The position numbers and the translations under genes are program-made. A stretch of 5,176 nucleotides of DNA from Nitrospirota bacterium. GTDB taxonomy: Bacteria > Nitrospirota > JACRHJ01. Positions 1-5,176 of this stretch are shown one piece after another. The notes below the pieces were generated by a model that worked only from the letters and a program-made list of their open reading frames with translations, did not search any database and was not told the DNA's origin. The stretch spans positions 1 to 5,176 of the forward strand of contig JAKAHE010000148.1 of assembly GCA_021815285.1 (NCBI GenBank), written 5' to 3'. Numbering within the stretch: position 1 is the stretch's first letter; each line of letters starts with the position of its first letter.

Positions 1-982
1 GAACTACTTCCATATCGAGCCGCAGATAAAGCTTGCAAAGGCTCTGTGCCAGAACTCATTCGCGGACAGGGTGTTTTTCTGCAACTCCGGGGCCGAAGCG
101 AACGAGGCGGCCATAAAACTCGCCCGGAAGTATGCGAAAGAGAACATGGTGGGGCAAAGATACGAGATTATCACCGCGCTCAGGTCGTTCCACGGCAGGA
201 CCATGGCCACTATAACCGCGACCGGCCAGGAGAAGTTCCAGACGGCCTTCACGCCGCTTTTGCCCGGTTTCAAATACGTCCCGTTCGGGGATATGAAGGC
301 GGTAAAAGACGCCGTAACCGACAAGACCTGCGCGGTTATGATGGAGCCTATCCAGGCCGAGGGGGGAGTAAACGTTCCGCCCGAGGATTATTTCAGGAAT
401 CTCCGGGCGTTCTGCGACGAGAAGGGACTTCTGCTGATACTCGACGAGGTGCAGACCGGGATGGGACGCACCGGGAAACTCTTCGCCTACGAACACTTCG
501 GCATAAAGCCGGACATAATGACTCTTGCCAAGGCCCTTGGCGGCGGGACTGCAATCGGGGCCTGCCTTGCGACCGAGAAGGCGGCGGAGGCTTTTTCTCC
601 GGGCGACCACGCTTCGACATTCGGCGGCAATCCGCTCGCCTGCGCGGCGGCCTTAGCCTCGCTTGAAGCCATACTCGAGGACGGCTGGCTTATAGGCTCC
701 TGCGCGAGGATGGGGGAATATTTTGTAAAGGAGCTTGAAAAGCTAAAGGAGAAGTATCATTTCGTCAAGGACATAAGAGGCAGGGGGCTTTTAATCGGCA
801 TGGAGCTCGATTTCGACGCCGCGCCGATAGTTAAGCAGGCCCTCTCCGAAGGATTCGTTATAAACTCGACAATGGGCAGCGTGCTCCGGTTCGTGCCGCC
901 CCTTATCGTTACCGAAGAGGAGATAGACGCGCTGGTGGAGACATTGGACAAGATATTCGAAGGCAGGCTACACCATGACTAA
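1..982 (+). CDS. argD: Acetylornithine aminotransferase, 5'-truncated by window edge
   Basis: PLP-dependent class III aminotransferase that makes N-acetylornithine from N-acetylglutamate semialdehyde with glutamate as amino donor; cytoplasmic. The reading frame is open from base 2, so the GTG at 71 is an internal valine and the true start lies upstream. About 326 residues are visible; the family is usually near 400, so roughly 70-75 are missing. Visible landmarks in order: FCNSGAEANEAAIKLARKYA (phosphate-binding Gly-Ala, from 77), SFHGRT (aromatic stacking on PLP), LDEVQTGMGRTG with the PLP-nitrogen Asp at codon 443-445, TLAKALGGG with the Schiff-base Lys at codon 530-532, and TFGGNPLACAAALA (from 617). 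The C-terminal domain is complete, with IRGRGLLIGMEL. The stop (980-982) overlaps argF by 8 bp. Related aminotransferases (succinylornithine, GABA, or a dual ArgD/DapC role) share these motifs, but the arg context settles the main role. Confidence 0.95.
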   Translation, partial: NYFHIEPQIKLAKALCQNSFADRVFFCNSGAEANEAAIKLARKYAKENMVGQRYEIITALRSFHGRTMATITATGQEKFQTAFTPLLPGFKYVPFGDMKAVKDAVTDKTCAVMMEPIQAEGGVNVPPEDYFRNLRAFCDEKGLLLILDEVQTGMGRTGKLFAYEHFGIKPDIMTLAKALGGGTAIGACLATEKAAEAFSPGDHASTFGGNPLACAAALASLEAILEDGWLIGSCARMGEYFVKELEKLKEKYHFVKDIRGRGLLIGMELDFDAAPIVKQALSEGFVINSTMGSVLRFVPPLIVTEEEIDALVETLDKIFEGRLHHD

Positions 983-1937
983 GGACCTTCTGACCCTGGC
1001 TTCTTTCCCGGATGAGGACTTCTTCAAGGTGCTGGAGCGGGCGGAGCTTTTAAAGGCCATACATGCAAGGGGAGAAGAGAGATTTACGCTGAAGGGCCGC
1101 TCTCTCGCCATGATATTCGAGAAATCCTCCACCCGCACGAGGGTGTCTTTCGAGGCAGGGATGTCCCAGCTCGGCGGACATGCGATATTTCTCTCCCCAT
1201 CCGACACGCAGATAGGCAGGGGCGAGGAGATAAGGGACACGGCAAGGGTGCTCTCAAGATACGTAGACGCGATAATGGTGCGGACTTATTCTCAGGAGTC
1301 CGTCGAGGAGATGGCGAAGTATGCGTCCGTGCCGGTGATAAACGGCCTCACCGACAGGCATCACCCCTGCCAGGTGCTTGCGGACCTTTTGACGATAAAG
1401 GAAAAATTCGGGAGGCTTCAGGGCCTTAAACTTGCCTACATAGGCGACGGCAACAACATGGCGAACTCGCTCATCGAGGGCTGCGTCAAGGCCGGGGTTG
1501 ACATCTCGCTTGCCTGCCCGGAGGGCTACGACCCCGACCCCGGCGTCCTCGCATGGGCGAAGCATGCAAGAAGGGAGCGGAGACAAAGCGGAGCCAGGGC
1601 CGAAGCCGGTCGACCGGCGGTGGAACTTGTGCGGGAACCGGAGATTGCCGCCGCCGGGGCGGACATTCTGTATACCGATGTCTGGGCGTCTATGGGCCAG
1701 GAGTCGGAAAAAGCAAAAAGACAGAGACATTTCAAAGGATTCCAGATAAACCAGGAGATTATAAACAGGGCGAATCCCGACTGCATCGTCCTGCATTGCC
1801 TTCCGGCCCACAGGGGCGAAGAAATAACCGACGAGGCCCTGGAGGGCGCAAATTCCGCCGTTTTCGACCAGGCGGAGAACCGTCTTCATGCGCAGAAAGC
1901 GCTTCTGGAACTGCTTATAACAGGCCGATATTCATAA
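975..1937 (+). CDS. argF: Ornithine carbamoyltransferase
   Basis: Transfers the carbamoyl group of carbamoyl phosphate to ornithine, giving citrulline; cytoplasmic, trimeric in the family. The 320-residue product carries every diagnostic motif: STRTR (52-56) and HPCQ (130-133) for carbamoyl phosphate, GDGNN (157-161), TDVWASMG (234-241) and HCLPAHR (274-280) for ornithine binding and catalysis, and the late Arg in ENRLHAQKA (303). The ATG at 975 lies inside the end of argD (8-bp overlap), with only a weak GCAGG seven bases upstream, so translation is probably coupled to argD. The protein is about 10 residues longer than typical enzymes of 305-310. The excess maps to residues about 197-214, an Arg/Ala/Gly-rich stretch just after PEGYDPDPGVLAWAK, in the second (ornithine-side) domain and away from the catalytic motifs. 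It should be an active catabolic-or-anabolic OTC; the operon makes the anabolic role likely. Confidence 0.97.
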   Translation: MTKDLLTLASFPDEDFFKVLERAELLKAIHARGEERFTLKGRSLAMIFEKSSTRTRVSFEAGMSQLGGHAIFLSPSDTQIGRGEEIRDTARVLSRYVDAIMVRTYSQESVEEMAKYASVPVINGLTDRHHPCQVLADLLTIKEKFGRLQGLKLAYIGDGNNMANSLIEGCVKAGVDISLACPEGYDPDPGVLAWAKHARRERRQSGARAEAGRPAVELVREPEIAAAGADILYTDVWASMGQESEKAKRQRHFKGFQINQEIINRANPDCIVLHCLPAHRGEEITDEALEGANSAVFDQAENRLHAQKALLELLITGRYS

Positions 1938-1959
1938 AAAATCCGCCTTGGAGTATAAT
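1931..1959 (+). promoter_or_regulatory. Candidate sigma70-type promoter in the argF-2009 gap
   Basis: A perfect -10 hexamer TATAAT (1954-1959) is preceded, at exactly 17 bp, by TTCATA (1931-1936), which matches 4 of 6 bases of the -35 consensus TTGACA. A run of A residues lies in the spacer. The predicted transcript would start near 1966, leaving about 43 bases before the ATG at 2009. The site begins within the last codons of argF, in the only non-coding gap of the cluster. It would let the secreted protein, argG and argH be transcribed separately from argD-argF. It is a pattern match only; AT-rich gaps give such matches by chance. Confidence 0.5.
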
Positions 1960-1996
1960 GAAAAGGGTTCCCGGACTGCCAAAAACAGTTAAAAAT

Positions 1997-2000
1997 GAGG
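1997..2000 (+). promoter_or_regulatory. Shine-Dalgarno deciding the start at 2009
   Basis: GAGG sits eight bases before the ATG at 2009, an ideal distance. The in-frame upstream ATG at 1958 has GGAG (1950-1953) only four bases ahead. That ATG also overlaps the TATAAT box, and starting there would put a 17-residue non-hydrophobic tail before the signal peptide. The start at 2009 is therefore preferred. Confidence 0.7.
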
Positions 2001-2008
2001 TCCCTATT

Positions 2009-2749
2009 ATGAGGAAATTACTGGTTGTTTTAGGACTTGTTGCGGTTTTGGTCCCGAGCGCCGCCTACTGCCAACAGAGCAAGATAGGCAGTCTGGTGGA
2101 CAAGATACTGGGAAGGGCGAAGGATACGGCTTCCTCGCTCGAGCAGTCTGCCAAGCCGAAGAAAAAAGAGAAGTTCGTAATCAGGCTCAAAAGCGGCGGG
2201 AAGATTACCACGGACAACTATACCGTCCTCAAACACTCTGTCCGTATAATCCTCCCTTCGGGCGCGATTGTCATAAGCAAAAGCGAGATACGGGACATAC
2301 AGACGGTGAACGCGGACGAAGAGGGCGTAACTGTGCAGAAGACGTTTTCCAGGCCTAAAGAAGAGGCCGTAAAAAAACAGGGGCCGTTTGTGCCTGCCCC
2401 GACCCCGGCCACTCCGGCCACCCCAGGCTATAGCACGGATAACTATGGCCATGACCGGTTCTGGTGGAAGACCAGGCTTGAGAGCTGGAAGAAAAAATAC
2501 CAGAAGGCGGCGGACAAATACAAGGAGGCGAGCGACGACTGGAACCGCTACAACGGCCTGCTCCAGGGCGTAAGCGGAGGAGGTTCCGTTTCCGACTATC
2601 AGGTTACGCAGTACCAGGACCTGCGCGGCGCGGCGCGGGTCAAAATGGACGAGGCGCAGAAGCAGATGGACGAGGCGCAGAACATGATAAACAACGTCCT
2701 CCCGGACGAGGCCAGGAAGGCTGGCGCGCCCCCGGGATGGGTAAGGTAA
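2009..2749 (+). CDS. Secreted coiled-coil protein of unknown function
   Basis: Not recognised as a named family; 246 residues. The N terminus is a clear Sec signal peptide: Arg-Lys at 2-3, hydrophobic core LLVVLGLVAVLV (4-15), then PSAAYC with likely cleavage before Gln22. Cys21 is preceded by Tyr, so it does not make a good lipobox. Residues 55-98 look like a small beta-rich module (KFVIRLKSGG... and SGAIVISKSEIRDI), resembling short beta modules I recall in deltaproteobacterial envelope proteins. A Pro/Thr linker (126-140, with PAT repeats) leads to two charged helices (about 150-185 and 198-229) separated by a Gly/Ser turn, probably a helical hairpin or coiled coil. The tail is DEARKAGAPPGWVR. 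It lies 71 bp after argF, and its stop overlaps the argG ribosome site, so it is probably co-transcribed with argG. No catalytic motif is visible. A periplasmic or envelope structural role is an inference, and a link to arginine metabolism is not shown. Confidence 0.85.
   Translation: MRKLLVVLGLVAVLVPSAAYCQQSKIGSLVDKILGRAKDTASSLEQSAKPKKKEKFVIRLKSGGKITTDNYTVLKHSVRIILPSGAIVISKSEIRDIQTVNADEEGVTVQKTFSRPKEEAVKKQGPFVPAPTPATPATPGYSTDNYGHDRFWWKTRLESWKKKYQKAADKYKEASDDWNRYNGLLQGVSGGGSVSDYQVTQYQDLRGAARVKMDEAQKQMDEAQNMINNVLPDEARKAGAPPGWVR
2645..2682 (+). repeat. Short direct repeat encoding a duplicated heptad
   Basis: ATGGACGAGGCGCAGAA occurs exactly twice, at 2645-2661 and 2666-2682, with a 21-bp period. 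It encodes MDEAQKQ then MDEAQNM (residues 213-226), one heptad duplicated in tandem. The identity at DNA level, including wobble bases, points to a recent internal duplication or slippage within the coiled-coil part of the unknown secreted protein. Confidence 0.85.
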
Positions 2750-2753
2750 GGAG
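2747..2753 (+). promoter_or_regulatory. Strong Shine-Dalgarno of argG overlapping the upstream stop codon
   Basis: TAAGGAG lies seven bases before the GTG at 2761. Its first three bases are the TAA stop of the unknown gene. This strong site compensates for the GTG start and fixes the argG start. It also makes it likely that terminating ribosomes from the upstream gene affect argG initiation. Confidence 0.85.
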
Positions 2754-2760
2754 ATATTAG

Positions 2761-3969
2761 GTGGATAAAGGCGCCAGGAAGGTTGTCCTCGCGTATTCCG
2801 GGGGGCTTGATACATCCGTCATAATAAAATGGCTCATCGAGAATTACCGATGCGAGGTAATAGCCTTCTCAGCCGACCTGGGCCAGGGAGAAGAGCTCTC
2901 TCCGCTTAACGAGAAGGCGATAAAAACAGGCGCGTCGAAGATATATATCGAAGACCTAAAAGAGGAGTTCGTGCGGGACTTCGTCTTCCCGATGCTCCGG
3001 GCGAACGCGCTGTACGAGGGCAGATACCTGCTGGGGACTTCAATCGCCAGGCCGCTCATCGCAAGGCGCCAGATAGAAATAGCCCTTGCCGAGGGCGCGG
3101 ACGCCGTCTCCCATGGAGCCACAGGCAAGGGAAACGACCAGGTGCGGTTCGAGCTTACGTATTACGCGCTCAAGCCCGATGTCAAGGTCATCGCGCCATG
3201 GCGGGAATGGAATTTCAGGTCCCGCGAGGACCTGATAGACTACGCGGGGAAGAGCGGCATACCCGTAACGGCCACAAAGAGCAAACCGTTTTCCACGGAC
3301 AGGAACCTCCTGCACATAAGCTACGAGGGCGGAATACTCGAAGACCCGTGGATGGAATCGACGCGCGACATGTATACCATGGCCGTGCCAGTCGAGGAGG
3401 CCCCGGACAAGCCGGTATACGTGGAGGTGGATTATGCAAACGGGAACCCCGTCGCGATAAACGGCGTCAGGATGAGCCCCGGAAAACTCCTTGCGGAGGC
3501 AAACAGGCTGGCCGGAGAGCACGGCGTCGGGCGGGTTGACCTGGTGGAAAACAGGTTTGTCGGGATGAAGTCGCGCGGGGTGTACGAGACGCCGGGCGGC
3601 ACGCTTCTGCACGCCGCACACCGCGCCGTCGAGTCTATCACGCTCGACAGGGAGGTTATGCACCTTCGGGACTCGCTCGTTCCGAAATACGCCGAACTGG
3701 TATACTATGGCTTCTGGTATTCGCCGGAACGCGAGCTATTGCAAGGGCTTATCGACGAGACGCAGAAAAACGTCACCGGGACGGCGAGGCTCAAGCTCTA
3801 TAAAGGCAACTGCGATGTCGTCGGCAGAAAGTCCTCCTGCTCGCTTTATCACCCTGAGTTCGCCACGTTCGGCGAAGAGGCGGTATACGACCAGAAGGAT
3901 GCGGAAGGATTTATCAAGATTAACGCTCTGAGGTTACTTATCAGGGCGCTGCTCGGGGGCGGGGCATGA
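2761..3969 (+). CDS. argG: Argininosuccinate synthase
   Basis: ATP-dependent ligation of citrulline and aspartate to argininosuccinate, releasing AMP and pyrophosphate; cytoplasmic, tetrameric in the family. The 402-residue length matches the usual bacterial form of about 400. Motifs: the N-type ATP pyrophosphatase P-loop SGGLDTS (13-19), SADLGQGEE (37-45), YEGRYLLGTSIARPLIA (85-101), the aspartate/citrulline site ATGKGNDQVRFE (120-131), and FSTDRNLLHISYEGG with ILEDP (177-196). The C-terminal multimerisation region is complete (GRKSSCSLY and so on). Translation starts at GTG, supported by the strong TAAGGAG seven bases upstream and by the protein beginning at the expected distance from the P-loop. 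It follows the unknown secreted-protein gene by 11 bases and overlaps argH by 4 bp. Nothing looks degraded or unusual. Confidence 0.98.
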   Translation: MDKGARKVVLAYSGGLDTSVIIKWLIENYRCEVIAFSADLGQGEELSPLNEKAIKTGASKIYIEDLKEEFVRDFVFPMLRANALYEGRYLLGTSIARPLIARRQIEIALAEGADAVSHGATGKGNDQVRFELTYYALKPDVKVIAPWREWNFRSREDLIDYAGKSGIPVTATKSKPFSTDRNLLHISYEGGILEDPWMESTRDMYTMAVPVEEAPDKPVYVEVDYANGNPVAINGVRMSPGKLLAEANRLAGEHGVGRVDLVENRFVGMKSRGVYETPGGTLLHAAHRAVESITLDREVMHLRDSLVPKYAELVYYGFWYSPERELLQGLIDETQKNVTGTARLKLYKGNCDVVGRKSSCSLYHPEFATFGEEAVYDQKDAEGFIKINALRLLIRALLGGGA

Positions 3970-5176
3970 CCGATAAACCCTGGGGCGGGAGATTCGAAGG
4001 CCCGACGGACAGTTTCGTCGAGGAGTTCACGGCCTCGGTTCCGTTCGACAGGAGGCTGTGGCGCTACGACATCGCCGGGAGCCTCGCCCACGCAAGGATG
4101 CTTGGCAGGCAGGGGATCATATCGCCCGAAGAGGCGGACAGAATCGTCCACGGCCTGGAAGAGGTCATGGGCGAGATCGAACGCGGGGAATTCGCCTGGA
4201 AGACTGAGCTTGAGGACGTCCATATGAACATCGAGGCGCGCCTCGTCGAGAAAACGGGCGACGCCGGGAGAAAGCTCCACACCGCCCGGAGCAGAAATGA
4301 CCAGGTGGCGCTCGATGTGAAGCTTTACCTGAAAGACGAGTGCGCCGCGTGCATTAACCTCATAGACAGTCTTCAGGAAACCATCCTCGCCAAGGCGGAA
4401 AAACATATCGACATTGTCATGCCGGGCTATACGCATCTGCAGCGCGCCCAGCCGGTGCTCTTCTCGCACCACCTTATGGCCTACTACGAGATGCTGGAAA
4501 GGGACTCCGGGAGGTTCTCAGACGCGCTCAGGCGCGGGGACAGGATGCCGCTCGGCTCAGGCGCGCTTGCCGGGACAGGCTATCCGATAGACCGCTCGTT
4601 CGTTTCGCTGATGCTAAGGTTCCAGGAACCTACGCATAACAGCATGGACTCGGTCTCGGACCGCGATTTCAACCTCGAATTCCTTTCCGCATGCTCGATA
4701 CTCATGATGCATCTCTCCCGTCTCGCAGAGGAGATGGTGCTCTGGTCTACCGGCGAGTTCGGCTTTATAAGCCTTCCCGACCGCTACTGCACCGGCTCGT
4801 CCATAATGCCCCAGAAGAAGAACCCGGACGTCCCGGAGCTCGTTCGCGGGAAGACCGGCAGGGTATACGGAGACTTGATCGCGCTCCTCACGGTGATGAA
4901 GGGCCTGCCCCTTGCGTATAACAAAGACATGCAGGAGGACAAGGAACCGGTCTTCGACGCGGCAGACACGGTCCGGGGTAGCCTGCGGGCCATGACGGAC
5001 ATCATCGCGGGCATGGATCCCGTGAAAGAGAAAATGGTCGCGGCGGCGGGCGAGAGCTATTCCACGGCGACCGACCTCGCGGACTGGCTGGCCACGCGCG
5101 GGGTGCCGTTTCGGAGCGCGCACGAAATAGTAGGAAAGCTGGTTCGGAAGCTTGCCGAATCCGGGCGCGATCGGAA
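3966..5176 (+). CDS. argH: Argininosuccinate lyase, 3'-truncated by window edge
   Basis: Last step of the pathway: splits argininosuccinate into arginine and fumarate; homotetramer of the fumarase/aspartase superfamily, cytoplasmic. The frame is open from ATG 3966 to the window end, giving 403 residues plus two bases; the family is usually 455-470, so about 55-65 C-terminal residues are missing. Motifs: KPWGGRF (4-10), DVHMNIEARL (84-93), TARSRNDQV (106-114), GYTHLQRAQP (154-163, catalytic His157), the mobile signature loop GSSIMPQKKNPD (277-288, catalytic Ser), and LPLAYNKDMQEDKEP (314-328). The start codon overlaps the argG stop as ATGA. The upstream bases are a G-rich run (3955-3964) without a classical AGGAG, which fits translational coupling to argG. 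The sequence reads as a normal functional enzyme. Confidence 0.97.
   Translation, partial: MTDKPWGGRFEGPTDSFVEEFTASVPFDRRLWRYDIAGSLAHARMLGRQGIISPEEADRIVHGLEEVMGEIERGEFAWKTELEDVHMNIEARLVEKTGDAGRKLHTARSRNDQVALDVKLYLKDECAACINLIDSLQETILAKAEKHIDIVMPGYTHLQRAQPVLFSHHLMAYYEMLERDSGRFSDALRRGDRMPLGSGALAGTGYPIDRSFVSLMLRFQEPTHNSMDSVSDRDFNLEFLSACSILMMHLSRLAEEMVLWSTGEFGFISLPDRYCTGSSIMPQKKNPDVPELVRGKTGRVYGDLIALLTVMKGLPLAYNKDMQEDKEPVFDAADTVRGSLRAMTDIIAGMDPVKEKMVAAAGESYSTATDLADWLATRGVPFRSAHEIVGKLVRKLAESGRDR

Noticed and set aside
71..982. GTG at 71 as the argD start
   Set aside because: The frame is open to the window edge and the residues before it (EPQIKLAKALCQNSFADR) are typical ArgD sequence, so the gene starts upstream.
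1254..1889. 211-residue open frame on the minus strand opposite argF
   Set aside because: High-GC shadow of argF, low-complexity and Arg/Gly/Leu-rich with no recognisable domain. The same applies to the minus-strand frames at 56-610, 2030-2815, 3040-3663, 3849-4472 and 4614-5123.
1925..1940. ArgR operator (ARG box) near ATTCAT at 1930-1935
   Set aside because: Only one half-site ATTCA is present; the bases where the partner TGAAT should lie do not match.
1974..1990. Small hairpin GACTG/CAGTT as terminator or attenuator between argF and the unknown gene
   Set aside because: Only five pairs including a wobble, low GC, and no following T run. Too weak to claim a terminator.
1553..2008. N-terminal extension of the unknown protein back into argF (open frame from 1553, or ATG at 1958)
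   Set aside because: The frame before 1937 is only the shadow of argF. The ATG at 1958 overlaps the -10 box, has a cramped ribosome site and would bury the signal peptide; 2009 has a well-spaced GAGG.
2066..2078. Lipoprotein signal (Cys21 of the unknown protein)
   Set aside because: The residue before Cys is Tyr, while lipoboxes need a small residue such as Gly, Ala or Ser. A signal peptidase I site before Gln22 fits better.

Overview
The window is a compact, single-strand (+) arginine-biosynthesis cluster: argD (5' end cut off by the window edge), argF, a small secreted/periplasmic protein of unknown function, argG and argH (3' end cut off). Together the four enzymes take N-acetylglutamate semialdehyde to acetylornithine (ArgD), ornithine plus carbamoyl phosphate to citrulline (ArgF), citrulline plus aspartate to argininosuccinate (ArgG), and argininosuccinate to arginine plus fumarate (ArgH). 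The step from acetylornithine to ornithine (argJ or argE) is not in view.

Layout. 1-982 is argD. 975-1937 is argF, overlapping argD by 8 bp. 1938-2008 is the only real intergenic gap (71 bp) and holds a good sigma70-like promoter and a Shine-Dalgarno site. 2009-2749 is the unknown secreted protein. Its stop codon lies inside the Shine-Dalgarno of argG (2761-3969, GTG start). argH starts at 3966, overlapping argG by 4 bp (ATGA). I saw no tRNA, rRNA, CRISPR, insertion sequence or convincing terminator. No gap longer than 300 bases lacks a gene.

Organism. A GC content that looks like the high 50s by eye, heavy use of AGG (Arg) and ATA (Ile) codons in all genes, the argD-argF-argG-argH order, and a secreted coiled-coil protein ending in an Ala-Arg-Lys-Ala-Gly-Ala-Pro-Pro-Gly-Trp type tail suggest an uncultured Desulfobacterota (Deltaproteobacteria) or related Nitrospirota-like bacterium. 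This is an inference from style, not a phylogenetic result.

The metabolic genes are ordinary. The points worth a second look are the secreted non-enzymatic gene inside the pathway operon, the internal promoter just before it, and an Arg-rich extra segment in ArgF. I see no evidence for a wholly new system.
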